Of a DNA stretch of 64,000 nucleotides, positions 23,535-36,170 are shown in pieces. How positions within the stretch are numbered: position 1 is the first letter of the stretch; the number at the start of each line of letters is the position of its first letter. The stretch comes from Lutraria lutraria (Eukaryota > Mollusca > Bivalvia > Venerida > Mactridae): NCBI GenBank assembly GCA_964023205.1, contig OZ026835.1:3923053-3987052 (forward strand). The letters run 5' to 3'. Both the position numbers and the translations under genes were made by a program. The notes beneath the pieces are model-generated. The model did not search any database and was not told the DNA's origin. It saw only the letters and a list, made by a program, of their open reading frames with translations.

Positions 23535-24700
23535 TAAACTAGTTTTGAATACCCATCTTACGCTATCCTCCCTGGAAACGAAATAGAGTTACATAAATGA
23601 ATAATAAGCATATATACAAATATGAAAAAAAACATATTTAAAAAATGCTATACAGCAAACATATATTACGAGCATATCAATAGCTAATGTAATTAATTTT
23701 TAATGATCGATATTTTTAGGTACTTTAATAAATGACTTTTTACCACTTAAATATAAAGAAAAAATGGATAAAATATGAACATAATTATAATTATGTGGAT
23801 AATAAAACACTTAGATGTTCTTGTTTCATCTGAAAGAACCTTTGTATTAGAAATGAAATGTAACGAACCTTTTAAACAATAGTCAAATAAATCTGATGGT
23901 GTTCCATCCTAGAACAGAAATTAAACACAACAATTACTACGAAGTGGTATTTTCAGTACATAACACTCATACAAATATATTGTAAGTACAAATTGATAGA
24001 AGAACGAGAGAATTTATTGCAAAATATTGGATACTGATCAATTTACATAACCGTTTCCCAAACCTTCATCATAATGCTACACTCCCTTTGCTTGTCTACA
24101 ATACTACATTTTAAATCTGAACTAATTGTTAACCATACATAATAATACTAATAGGGATGATATTGCCCGTGGTGTGTTATGTACATTTAGCCTAAGATTC
24201 ATTGACTTATTGTGATTCTAAATGGATTTCCTGAACCATTCTACCATTTTTTATGTTTTAACGAACAAACATCCATTAAGAAGGGTTACTGTCGTAGAAC
24301 CAGGAACTTCCCGTGGCGGGAAACGAACACAAAACATTAATACATGTACATTCACACATTCATGTTCTACAACTTCACTTTCATGATCTTTCAGCTTCGT
24401 TTTACCGATATATTTACAGGCAAGTAGTTTCCATTGAAAAAAACAGTCCTATACTACAGTCAATATTTAACTACCTGTGTATATGGAAAAGTTTGTCATT
24501 TAGAACCTGGTACCGTTAGTCATTGATCATATTTGTCAGCAGATATAACACATAAATAACATCCACTGTACTTACAGGGTCCGTATACGTTATACTTGTT
24601 GTATGTGTTCTGTGTTGGTGTGGATGTTGTTTTATGACAAATATTTAACTGATTCGGTGTATCTGTCTCTGCTTTACGGTCTTTCTTTACTTGATTTATA
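23535..24700. other. Non-coding stretch, no gene seen
   Basis: Strongly AT-rich. No feature could be supported. Confidence 0.5.
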
Positions 24701-24752
24701 CGTTATTGAACGGCCCATTCGACAGCTATAGTCATTTCAGAGCCGGAGAAGT
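24701..24752 (-). repeat. 3' end of the 'gttaaac' SINE-like family
   Basis: 'TTGAACGGCCCATTCGACAG' and 'tatagtcatttcagagccgg' type sequence match 19928-19982. Beyond it, 24804-24823 is an exact inverse of 20137-20156 (20 bp), so the flanking sequence is also shared but rearranged. Confidence 0.6.
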
Positions 24753-25415
24753 AAAGGACAGGAGAAGTATGCCAACTATTACCTTTGTCAGTAAAGTGAT
24801 CAATTGTTTTCCCTGGAATTATTTCATGACTGAATCGAAAGTTCGATAAACAAAGTATTGGTGCGATGAGTAATATTTGTGACGCACTAAAGCAAGGCAC
24901 AATTTCTCTGATATTTTTATACGATCGTATGATTCATTTCCCTCCATTACCTCAGTCTACAGACTGTTCGGGAGTGTCTCCATAGCGTTTTAAAAGCAGA
25001 AGATATTACGTCCCATAACCGCTTTCTCTGGACACTCATTTTTTTAAATTCAAATACCTTACGCTGAATTTGACAGTCACCCATAGATTTATGTAGAAAC
25101 ACGTTAGTACTGGTTAGTAAGAAAGAAGCACATATTCGGAATACTGTTTGACGTATAGGGTGTCTCATAATATGTATATCATACGGATATGTAAGGGAAA
25201 TACTTGAACAAAAGAGCAAGAGGGTGTGCTAACAGACGGGCGATAAAAACAAAGTTCATGTTGATTAACTAATATGCTTACGTACGAGACATATCTTACA
25301 CTGGTGTATGTTACACACCCTAAATTATACGACGAAGCAAATGCTTACCTATATATACAATGTACATATATATATGTATATGCATCAGTATCTGGAAAGT
25401 AGTTATTAACCCCTA
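24753..25415. other. Non-coding stretch
   Basis: Apart from the 20-bp block at 24804-24823 shared with 20137-20156, nothing was recognised. Confidence 0.45.
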
Positions 25416-25419
25416 ACCG

Positions 25420-25555
25420 CTGATAGTTAGGCTCCCAACCAAGACTAGAAAAAAACATCACATGGTCGATGGTTTTTCTGAGGTATATGTATACGCCTTG
25501 GACTTTCATTCACTGTTATGACCCCGGCTATAAGTGCGGCGTTAAACCAAACATA
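25420..25555 (+). repeat. Truncated SINE with 'gcggcgttaaaccaaaca' tail
   Basis: The right end CGGCGTTAAACCAAACAT is the mollusc SINE tail. The head to the left is not clear. Confidence 0.5.
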
Positions 25556-25871
25556 CCCATATTTATTTACTCGTATATGATCTCAGACCGTCCTAAATGT
25601 TAATTAAGTAAGTGACCTAATACTATGATATTGATTTAACATTATCTACTACTGTATTAAATAAGAGGTTGTCAATCATTGTCACCGATATTAAAAGATG
25701 TGGACCTTTCTAAGGTGTTTTTCGTTGAGGTCTACATTCTCCGCTAATAAAATAGTATACTATATGTATACATATAGTACTTATATATGTACAGTTCGTC
25801 ATAAACGATGTAAACACTATAAACACATGACGTAATCCAACAAAATTTAATATCATCCAAAACTTGTTCAA

Positions 25872-26055
25872 ATACAACTACAGCTAACTCTGTGTTAGAG
25901 GTCACCTCTGAATAATGGCCACACGGTGAATAAAGGCCATCCATTTATAAATCGACATTGATAATTTATAACAAAAGGACCTCCTCATAAAGACTTCCTG
26001 TCAATAAAGGTCACATGTTTGATTCCAATGGGCGGCCTTTGTTTACAGGTTGGAC
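25872..26055. repeat. Diverged CAGTCAAACC-type miniature element
   Basis: 'ggtcacctctgaataatggcc' on the left and 'ggcctttgtttacaggttgg' on the right form an imperfect inverted pair. Their sequence parallels the termini at 40993-41127. Ends are eroded. Confidence 0.5.
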
Positions 26056-26814
26056 CGTATACCATCAATGCATAAAATAAATGGCCGTATGCTTTTCAGC
26101 TAACGTTTTTTACACGAGCATTAAGTATAAATTTTACTTATTGTCACTTTGAAACAGATTCAAGAACAGAAACACCCTAGTAAATGTAATAAACTATATG
26201 CAATAACAAACGGTTTGACATTTACACTGAATGGTGCAAAACCCTTCAGGACAGCAGATTTCTCTTATTAAATATATTTTCAAATTAGATCAGTAACACA
26301 TTAAAAGCAATACACTGACTATAATAATAATGCAGCTTTAAAACACTCCCATATTGCTTCAGGAATAAGCTCCCTAAAATGCCTAAGTAATCTAATTGTC
26401 GCTTTAAACACGATTGACTGGCAATAAACGTAAGTTGAATGACTCGTCGGAGACGCCGAGAGCATACGTACCAATGAAAATATCTTAAGATAAACTGAAA
26501 ATATGAAATGCTTAAAGGCTGTCCGAGGGTATGCTGTTGTGTCACAAGTGTCACGTGGTTACGTAAATGTCTTCAGGAATAAATGTACATGTTTAAGTCA
26601 CAGAAAGAATGAAAACGTATGTCATAAATGCCAATTAGGTCTTAGGCGTTAGGAAGTCAACTCAGAACATGTTTATATATTGGGAAATTGAAGGACTTTC
26701 TTTTAAGAACAATAAGACTGTATAATACTATTAAATACAGGATTAAAGTACTTCAATACAGTAATAATAAGTAATTTAAATTGTATAATCGACTTGTTGC
26801 CTGATAAATAAATT
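26056..26814. other. Non-coding stretch
   Basis: No supported gene. It is possibly older LINE sequence continuing upstream of 26815, but nothing is readable. Confidence 0.4.
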
Positions 26815-27358
26815 GGTGTTCACTTGTTAAAGATCTTTTATGCTCTCTTGGTTTTTTATGAAACTTGGTTATTTCAATATGTTGGTGATGAAAAAATATT
26901 TTTTGAATATTGTTAAGCAAAGATTAAATGATCAATATGTAAAAATTTGGTTCAGAAGAATAGAAAATTCAAGTAGAGCTTTATTTTATTGAAACATCGC
27001 TGAGTTTAAATTTTAACCGTTGTAAATGTTTCAAAATACCACAAAGTATTGACTAAATTAAGAGTCTCTTCTCATAGACTTTGTACCGAGACAGGTCGTT
27101 GGACTAAACCTAGTTTACCACTTGACCAAAGGAAATGCATTTCATGTAATTTCATTGAAGATGAATATCATTTTGTTTTAGAATGCAATCTTGATAATGA
27201 ATTTAGACGTACAAATATTCCTTTGTACTATGGAAGAAATCATAATATGCACAAGTTAGTGAAACTTATTTCTACAACAAACCCTTAAGAATCTAGCTCA
27301 GTATGTATTTTATGCTTTTGATTTAAGAAATCAAATATTCTGTGGTGATAGGTCTTAA
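26815..27358 (+). pseudogene. LINE ORF2 C-terminal fragment, frameshifted
   Basis: In successive frames one reads FYETWLFQYVGDEKIFF, then KQRLNDQYVKIWFRRIE, then TKLRVSSHRLCTETGRW, then a cysteine motif C-x2-C-x8-H-x4-C (RKCISCNFIEDEYHFVLEC). The end is NLAQYVFYAFDLRNQIF, shortly before a TAA at 27356-27358. This is the C-terminal zinc-knuckle-like tail that follows reverse transcriptase in many animal LINEs. At least three frame changes and internal TAA codons break it, one of them at 27286-27288. It cannot encode a working protein. Confidence 0.7.
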
Positions 27359-28016
27359 TGATTTATTATGTTACTTACAAAACTTCACTTATTTATTTAT
27401 CTGTATGTGTGAATGTGCAAGAATGATATGTATTTTTCCGTTGTATATATTTTCGTTTTCTTATAGATGGTGTCATCGTCATCGAAATTCTTTATTATTT
27501 TGTCGTTAAGGATAATTTCTAGAAATGAATGAGTTTTGGAATTGTAAATAAGATACTTGGGATTTCCCTTATGTTACTGAACGTGCTAAATGTTCTTGAG
27601 ATTTGCCTTAAGGATCAAGGTACATTTTGTAATCATAGTTTACTTTAACTACTTCTATGTTTTTCTTTTTCTTTTTTACACTCTGCTTCTGTCACAACTC
27701 TTGTGAACTTTTTTACTTTAATCAATTAATATTGGATAATTTCTAAGATAAAAAGATAGATATTATTCTTCTGGTTTCTGTGTTTCCGCAGTGGTCGTTT
27801 TTCGCATGTTCATATATTTTGAGTGAAAATACTGTATTTATATTTACTATTGGTTTATTACTTATACTAATATTGTACATTATCTGCTTCATTGTAAAAC
27901 CTTCTCCTTTTGTTTTTTTATATGTATAGATGTTGCATTTATTCTGCTATACCATCGTATTATAACATGTATCCTCAAGGCCATATGGCTTACAGGATTG
28001 TATATAAATATTTTTT
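26815..28016 (+). mobile_element. 3' end of a non-LTR retrotransposon (LINE), decayed
   Basis: The pieces run from the region after the reverse transcriptase domain of ORF2 to its stop near 27358. They are followed by about 650 bp of T-rich 3' UTR ending 'ggccatatggcttacagg', then 'attgtatataaata'. This tail style is common for molluscan LINEs. The 5' part is missing, as usual for truncated insertions. The clade (CR1-, L2- or RTE-like) cannot be fixed from the tail. Confidence 0.65.
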
Positions 28017-28098
28017 CCATAAACAATACGTTTGTGGGTCCATACAAACCACGACCAACTGCAAATGAACGCTACAAGCAATATCTTATCAAATTAAA

Positions 28099-28285
28099 GT
28101 ACAATGCATATACATTGTTTTATTGCATGGTTACTTCAATGGTTCAAAGGTATGTACAATATGTTTTGTATGGATATTTCAACGGTGCAAGAGTATGTAA
28201 AGTGTATCATTGTTTTGATATAACTTCGCTGCAAAATTATGTACACTGTATTATTGCTTTAGAATTTAAACGGTGCAGAATGTGC
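28099..28285. repeat. Degenerate tandem repeat, unit about 44-51 bp, about four units
   Basis: 'tatgtacaatatgttttgta' and 'ttcaacggtgcaaga' type blocks recur at roughly 44-bp spacing. A 131-codon ORF across the region (27998-28393) is a by-product of the repeat and not a gene. Confidence 0.6.
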
Positions 28286-29949
28286 AATATCTTTAGTAAA
28301 ATCATTTTTGAAATATGTATACCTCATGCATTTCCATATAGCCAAGTTGGTTTAATAATGGAAGCACGCCAGTTACGTACATTTTGTATTTAAAACATTA
28401 TCTATAATGTATCTATAACAAAATAGGTTTGATAGGACAGATCAGTTAATTTTTTTATCATCAGTCGATCAGTTACGTGTAATGTACGGTCGCCTTTTCA
28501 GTAACAAATAAGGAATGTCTGTTTTAGCTCTTTGTTGATTAATATTTTATATTATTGTTCCCTATTTAATGTAGTATGACTATTGGGTATAATTAATAAC
28601 AACCAAACACGCATTTTAACAGGAATAGAAATATTACGAATACTCGGCTGTCACGAGAAAATACCTAAAGCAAGATTATATGATTATATTAACATGTAAA
28701 TAGACGATAAATAACAAGAAACAATCTTACGCCGAAACACTTAACCGAGGAACCTAACCGAGTAATAAGCCATAGTTATCCTTTAAACAATTTGGATATC
28801 AGGTGATCAACAGTAATCGAATAATCTTTAATTTGCACATGGTGAATTAGAACTGTTGTAGCTAATTGAAATACGTTACTGGTTGACTGGTTTACATTCT
28901 TGATTAACTAATATACAATGTACATTTCTGATTAACAAGCTAAACTAATAATTGCCAGTTTTTAACACGTTTTATTGTACGTAATCATTTAGACACGAAT
29001 TCTCTCGTTTCTCCGGACTACTCTCTGACAAGTCAGCCCAGACACTCGGGCTACGTAACAAGCGGTTTGGTGCCCCCCCCCCCCCTCCCCCCCACCCTAC
29101 AACCAAATCCAATTTTCAATACGACCAGTTCGTCTTATATGGTATATTATCAAACGCGCAATGATACACATTACGTACACACCCCTACTTGGATTGCACC
29201 GCAGATTTGCTAACAAATTATAACAACATGTTTACAAACATACTTGGCTGTGCACGTCAAGTCCTAGTTAAAATCATTTAGTTACAATGGATATCTAAAT
29301 AAAGGTCTCCTTTGCTGAGTATAACTAATAAACTGATATTGCCCTATCTGCTTAAGCGGAAATATACAACTCGCTTGCACTTTTTACTGTATCTTTTATA
29401 GCATGCATTACCATGTTTGCGTGTTTGAAGCAATAAAAGTTATGTTTTCTGGTAGTTTTACGATATACTTGTGGAATGTCTCAGAAATTGCAAAATGTTG
29501 CTATCTTGATTTGCTCATATCAAACATATAAATGTTTGCGTTTATATTGTACTCTGTTAAATCTTTTAAATGTGGTGTTATTCAATGTATACATTTTGTA
29601 CAACACACAATAATAGAAAATGTAATTTACTGCAGCTCACTTCATGGGAATGACGTAGGAGGTGTACAAAATTATACCTTTTATTGCTTTTTATGCACAT
29701 GAGTCACTATGTTTACTTTGTTTCTAGTTTACATAACACAATTTTGGCGCTTATTCATGTCCCACCTCACTTTATGCTTGGTTTTGATCATTCCGCATTA
29801 GATGACGTCAATAAAAACGTGACTTTGTTGGAGTATTTTATGATGTTTATCGTTTGTAGTAAGTCATCCATAAAAAAATAATCGAGATAAGCTCAGAACA
29901 TTCTATTTGGTGAGGGATAATACGAAACTTTGTGGTGGTTACACAAAAA
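28286..29949. other. Non-coding stretch
   Basis: No supported gene. It includes the C-rich tract at 29073-29093. Confidence 0.45.
29073..29093. repeat. Poly-C tract (C13 T C7)
   Basis: A run of C interrupted by a single T. Confidence 0.95.
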
Positions 29950-31015
29950 TACACATTTGAAGTGACAGAAGTTACACCAAATCATCTCAATAGGGTTCAG
30001 TTTTAAGTAGTAAGGGGTTAGTCGATCAGCCTGATGGCCGAGTTCGACCAGCCTTATATCTACAACTTGAATGGGATTCTTACCGTGTTGCTAAAAGATC
30101 ATATGTAGCTCCGGTTTCAGCATACAATTTGTATTACCACTGAAAGGAATGTCGTCACGGGTTTGCCAATCCTGGATGACTGCCTTTCATGTTGCCATAC
30201 TCCAACACCTGACTATCTGAATATTGTGGTACGCTGCGTTGTCCATAGCAAGAATGGGGATGCGAGGTATTTGTGATCAGTTTTTCAGTGAGCCTCTTCA
30301 TGGAATCATGCTTGTTGCATTTGGAGTGATATTCGCCCGATGACCTGTGTGCCTTGAATGCCAGTTCTGTATTAGATATGAAGCCGCTATCGTCACCTGC
30401 GTGTAGTTCGATAATTCAGTCACACGATATGATATCAATGAATACTTGAGATAAAATAGTTCCTGAACAGTCAAGTAAATATCTGCACCTTTATCTGCAG
30501 GGTTCAGTCTGTACCCGCATCTTGCCAGTACTTTGGTAACCACTTTGCAGTCAGATTCCCGTAACTCTTTGGCTATTATAAGACACCAGCTACGTTAAAT
30601 GACTATGTCTATCCTCTTCATTGATTGGGATCTTCATATTCTTATTCTTACGATAACCGAGATTTCAATAAATTTAATTTAGATGTTCCTGCTTCCAGAA
30701 TAGCCATTGTTAAAAAATAGCTCATTATGTGTTCGAAGTATCTTGCTATATGTGTACATGGTGTTGATTTTCCTTCGTACGACATTTATGTCAAATTCGT
30801 CATGTCTCTTGGAATCAGTTCGTTCACTATTTGGTTTCCTTTCCACTTCCTTCGTAATCCTGGTGATGATGCTCTTACTTACTCCTGTCACAGTGGATAC
30901 TCTCTCCATTACATTATTCATATCGATTGAATATGTCCCCGTCTCCCTCCTCTTTCTTGAGGAAATCATGAACATCTTTTATCACTTGCTTATTGTCTTC
31001 GCTATAACGTGACAT
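29950..31015 (-). pseudogene. Broken DDE transposase, IS630/Tc1-mariner type (DDE_3-like)
   Basis: Minus-strand reading starts at ATG 31015 (MSRYSEDNKQVIKDVHDFL) and changes frame near 30955. It continues as an N-terminal DNA-binding region (TYSIDMNNVMERVSTVTGVS, then NVVRRKINTMYTYSKIL). Further on are HAGDDSGFISNTELAFK and KRLTEKLI. The second catalytic Asp is in DNAAYHN (codons 30223-30243). The third acidic residue is in LNPIEMIW, with Glu codon 29986-29988, about 85 codons later. Total span is about 355 codons, close to full length for this family. Several frameshifts and stops disrupt it (for example in WSMAT*KAV and MIF*QHG). The first catalytic Asp could not be identified. Terminal inverted repeats were not found. 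Confidence 0.82.
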
Positions 31016-31019
31016 TGAC

Positions 31020-33375
31020 TGCATACTTATGAATGTCATATGAACAGAATTTGAGTTGTATTTGCAAATACATATATATTTAACACAAATGCACGGAAAT
31101 CACGAGTAGCACGTGATTAGAAGAAAATATGAAGGATACGAACACAAGCCAACTAAATGTAACTAGTGCAGCGTGACTACGTAGGCATCTAACAATAATG
31201 GTCTACGAATTTAAGACCATGAACTTGATCGTTTGTTTGGCATAGAGCAAACACGTCAGGACCAGTATTAGGTGGTTGATTTGGATGTTTTAGATAAAAT
31301 GTATTGAATCGTTTATTACCACCATAATGTCGAGTCCAGACTATTTCCTAGTTGTCCTCCATGGAGTATGTGTGACAAAAGATACATTTAGGTTGAAGAA
31401 CGAATACTGCTCACAGCTTCTTAATAGCCGTTGCTCGGAAATAACAATATTCACTTCATCAAGTATGACACTTTATTCTAGTTTATGTCTTTTCTTGGCC
31501 AATGCTTTTTCGGGCATTGACTCGTTCATGACTTGTTAAACTTTCTCATTTCACTGATTATTGAGTAGCCTTGATCAGGACCAGATAGCAATATTAGATG
31601 ATTTAAATGGAAGGTTATGAACTTCCGTCCTTATTATTCAACAATTATCTACTTTTTCTCATATTCCGTCATTTATTGTCAGAGTAAATTCTCTATTTTT
31701 CAGAAGATGTTTGGCGCCAGGTGAAGAAAGGAGTTATAGTATGTAATTGATTGTATTGTTGAAAGACTATTAATTGTTGGAAACTATTTATAAAGATGTT
31801 TAATGCAACAAACTGTATCTTTACAACTATTAGTTTCGTTTCAAGCCATTCAAATGTTGTTTTGTTATGTTAGAAATTCAAGCATTTACAGATTAATGTA
31901 ATAATTTGCAAATTTGACGCATCACAAAGCAACGACCGTTAAGCTATTTAGATCTAATTTGAATGTATCAATCAACACCAAATCGCGGAGTGTTATAAAA
32001 GCATGCATTCAATCGTATTTATCAGTGCGCATACTTTATCAACTGATTAACAACAATGCATCTTTCTTTTTTGTTTCTTATGTGGAAGATGACCGGATAT
32101 GTGCTACTAAATTGACAATATATCATATTTTTCATTCGGCATATTTTACGAAATCCATAATCAACAAATCATCTTAAAGCGCCATTTTTCTTATTTGGGA
32201 GATTGTATACTTGTTTCGTATGCTCCAATATGTTAGATGAATTTTGGTTTGATTTTACCAAGGCGAGTTTTTTGTATGTTTTTAGCTATCCTTTGTATCT
32301 CTGTATTAAATATTATTTTAATGAATGACGTGGGAACTGTTAAGATTTCGAGCATATTAATTTACTATTTCAAACCTAAAATTCAGTCTGCAGCTTTTCA
32401 AAACGGTGCTCCATTCGCTTATTTACACCATGAATGGTTTACATAATCATGTAATTGTAATTTGAAACGTGTATATGTATATTGTGACATACATGTATAG
32501 CATAATCCCTCAAGAGCTAGGGCAGCCTTTAGAAATACAATGCATATGACCCATTTAACAAAAAATCAAATGGGGATAAGATTAAGACGAAGTGTGAACC
32601 TTAACTGTTTAAATATAAGTCTTCTTTTACATTCACAGACCTTGTATAAGTTGTATCGTTCCATTGATATGTTATAACCGAGCCAGTACCTTCTTTCGTT
32701 CTGATTGTCAAATTTGTACATCATTTGCAATTCAAGAGAAGAGTACATCAGTGGTGATACTTCTTATCAGGATTTTATTGTATGGAATGAGGTCACTAAA
32801 ATGCGTTTTTGTATTGGAAATAAGTATGTACGAGTAGAAGTAATAATGCCTATGACATTGTTACATTAAAGCGAAACATCTTGCATTGTTAATGTGACAG
32901 TATTAGTTCGTTTATGGTCGGCATACAAATCACGCGAATGAATTTGATATTCATCATACGCTTATAGTTTGTTAATACGTTACTACTCGCGATTGTTACA
33001 TGCAATATGTCATCCTCGGACTTATTACGAGCTATTCCTATTTTAAGTATATTGATTAAAGTGTATGATGCTTTTTGGACAATTTAGAACTTACACTATA
33101 CCCACATGTACACTACGTCCTTGAAAATAGTCTTATATTTGATAACCAGTGTTCCTGATATTGTCAATGTGTGTACCTCCATTTTGCTAAACTAAACTAA
33201 CTACATTGTCAAACTTGATGAAACAAAGACTCAAACAATGACAACATATTTTGTGGTTAAATGGTTTCATAAAGCGATCTAATGCAGGCTGACAAAAACA
33301 TGGGCCCATGCTTATTTCCAAATCTCGTATCAATGTTATGAAATTTAAATCAAGTTGAACATATATGAACATAAT
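31020..33375. other. Non-coding stretch
   Basis: No supported gene. Short ORFs here lack recognisable domains. Around 31130-31190 a weak minus-strand B-box-like motif (GTGTTCGTATCC) hints at another tRNA-derived repeat, too weak to call. Confidence 0.45.
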
Positions 33376-33378
33376 TAT

Positions 33379-33560
33379 ATACTGTATAAACCCGGAACTC
33401 CGGGCTCACTGAAAACCGAATTTCCCTGAAAATCGGACAATTTTCCAAGTCACATCGTTTTCAGATTTATATTAAAAGCTTTGTGAAAACCGGAATTCAA
33501 AGAAACCAGTTCGGAATGGATTAATCAGCAGTCTTGTTTGTGGTTGCAATCTCGGAATTG
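33379..33560. repeat. Diverged pogo-like end related to 43662-43839
   Basis: Blocks such as 'ttccctgaaaatcgg' and 'gtgaaaaccggaattcaaag' are shared in order with the element at 43662-43839 ('cttcctgaaaatcgattg', 'ctgaaaactggaattcttag'). The right boundary is unclear. Confidence 0.5.
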
Positions 33561-34420
33561 TTCGCCTCTTTTCCTCATTTATTAAAGGACTGAAAATCGA
33601 GAGATAACTGTTGCAATCACAGATGGGTGAGATATTTTTATATTTAATCGGAGATATCTCAGTACTTAGTGATGGTGATGTTTCCTAACCAAAACGTTGT
33701 GGTGGGGAGAAGCAAAAAGCAAATGTATCTAAGTGTGTTGGATGTCTGTGTATACTGGCAAACACCAGTACTTGACTAATAAAGCACTTAAGTTTATCAA
33801 CTGAAAGAAAACTATATCTCAGCAACATGATCTAAAATAATTAAGGCCAAAAATATTATCTGAATGTACTCGTATTTACAGTAATGCCATCCATACACCC
33901 ATATCGTGTGTAATTCTGTTTGCACAAAATTCAATTATCGCTTTATACATTTTGTTGATAATCACAATCTATCTAGCTGAGTTATCCGTCATACTAACCA
34001 GATTGTCTCACGCAAATACACAACCTTTGTGCTGTTCAAACATTCATTGATCGCGTAAGGTTTCGTGTGAAGATAAAGCTGTGATTTGCAAGTGTTACAT
34101 TGTTTGTACTGAATTAAAAATTTCGTGTATGAAGTTGTATTTTGAGCTCGATTTGTAATGAGCATTGGAACTTAATCAATGGTCCATGATATAAAAGAAG
34201 ATATTTGTGATATAATCTGACAATGAATGAGAATATAGATACAGTTATAGTACTAGTGAAGTATTCATTTAAATTAAATAATTTGTCTTATCGTGGTTTG
34301 AAGCTAATATAAGCCCTTGTTTGATTACAAGTGAACCTTGTTGTTTATTAATAATCAAAATTTGGTATTTTACGTGTACCTCTTGTCAGATATTAGTAAT
34401 TATTTTTGTGTTATTTTGCC
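33561..34420. other. Non-coding stretch
   Basis: Nothing recognised. Confidence 0.45.
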
Positions 34421-34424
34421 AGTC

Positions 34425-34640
34425 TTACAGTTAATGAACGCTAGTGTCATCAGTACCGGCGGTAGGCAGACACAATCAGTGCTCCCGTATTCTGTACAAG
34501 AGCTACCTTGTTCCCCACAGGTGAATGCCAACTTCTCCACATGAAACGCTCAAATCAACAACTTAGATGTGTCCACGAACAATTCATGAAAAAAAACAGG
34601 ATTCGAAATTGCGAAGCCGTGGTCCATAGACTAAGAACTT
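34425..34640 (-). repeat. Diverged tRNA-derived SINE
   Basis: Minus strand 'GGACCACGGCTTCGCAATTT', then 'CGAATCCTG', resembles the B-box part of a SINE head. The body, including 'ttccccacaggtgaatgcca' on the + strand, resembles molluscan SINE bodies. The tail is not clear. Confidence 0.45.
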
Positions 34641-36170
34641 TATAAGAAAACATAGGTCACAAATGTGAGCACATATGCAACATGATTTGTGACGAATGTG
34701 ACCGATGCATGTTGTTTTACTTTTCATGTTACGAAAAAGAACAGATTCGTTGCAATTATGTTATAAAATTGATGTGATCTATTACGAATGTGGTCCTGGA
34801 GTGCTTTCCCAGAATACACCCGAATGAGAAAGCTACATACAAATTGGCACATTGATTCCATTTAGAAATAAATGTATAGTTATTCAAGAACGAACCTTAT
34901 TCCTACATAGAGTAATGCTTGGTAGATCATAACTGAGTTATCCGATACAAGCTGATCTACATTATATAGCTCTATTCATACGCGTAATACGTATTGCTGT
35001 TATCTATGTATATCTATGGATGAATTAATGTCCACTATTTGCATTGCCAGCCATCGACTGAAATCATGATGTTCTATTTCTAGTAAAATATTGACATATT
35101 TACGACGTACGCTGGTCAGAATAATAATGTTGTATTTTATTTATGAGTTGTTTACATTTCTACTTGAGCTATAACAGATGTCATTATGTACTGATCAAAT
35201 GTAATTGAATGATTGGAATGAAAGTTGATCATCCATCCGTCAAATATTTTTAACCTATGTTTTTCTCATATTCCAAAAAAATGAGATATTTCGCTTTGAT
35301 TTTCATAGAAACCTGCGCCACTTCAATTAACGCACTAATGGAATTTTCGCAAATGCAATGTGATTCATGCGTCAAATCTTACAGGAACAATGTTACATCC
35401 AACCACAAAAACACTGAGAAAATACGAGATTTGCTGAGTGTATTTTGTGACGCAAGATGACAAAGCAACGATACGTTTCGTTAGAAACAGTGTACCAGGA
35501 GGTAAATTCTATTAATACAAATAATACGATGTACAATGGAATGTTTAATGTGCCGTGCCATGAAATGCATTGTATTATGATGCTGCTAAAATTGATGCCA
35601 GTCATTTGGTATTCACCTCTTGTTGATTTCTTGGTGACATTTTTGCATGTGTGCTTTCAAAGATTCAACAAGGCTTTCTGGATTTAGGTCTAATGGCATT
35701 GGTTCATTGAATGTTGTTGTTCGATAGAAAAATGTTGTCATACAAACTTTCAGTATGTAACGTGGTCACATAACTTGCTATTTGTACCAATATCTATCAT
35801 AAGAAACAGGCTCCTTTCAATATCATTGTAACTATAACTTACTAGACATCATAATGCGTGCATTTGAGAGACCGAAGACTGTGAAATCTTCAATTAAATG
35901 TAAAAGCATCCGTCCCATTAGGAATCTTGCATTAGTAATATTTTGACGTACTGTAATGGTAAGATTTAACAGTTCAATAATCGTAGCTAAAATATTGGTG
36001 ATGAATAGCATTGCCCAATATCACGAAATATTCAATCGGCAGACTTAAACACATGTAATAATACATGTAATTGAAATGTCATCTTCAAAAAAAGTCCCTA
36101 GGGTAATTAAGCTTATGCTAACACCATTAACAAAATTAAACCATATTTAAACTGTAATGAACATTCATCC
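34641..36170. other. Non-coding stretch
   Basis: No supported gene. Overlapping short ORFs on both strands near 35257-35687 have no recognisable content. Confidence 0.45.

Noticed and set aside
27998..28393. A 131-codon ORF, the longest in the window.
   Set aside because: It covers a degenerate 44-51-bp tandem repeat and reads as repeat translation, with no recognisable domain.
30707..31012. A 101-codon hydrophobic ORF on the + strand.
   Set aside because: It lies antisense to the transposase remnant, whose minus-strand motifs are far more convincing.
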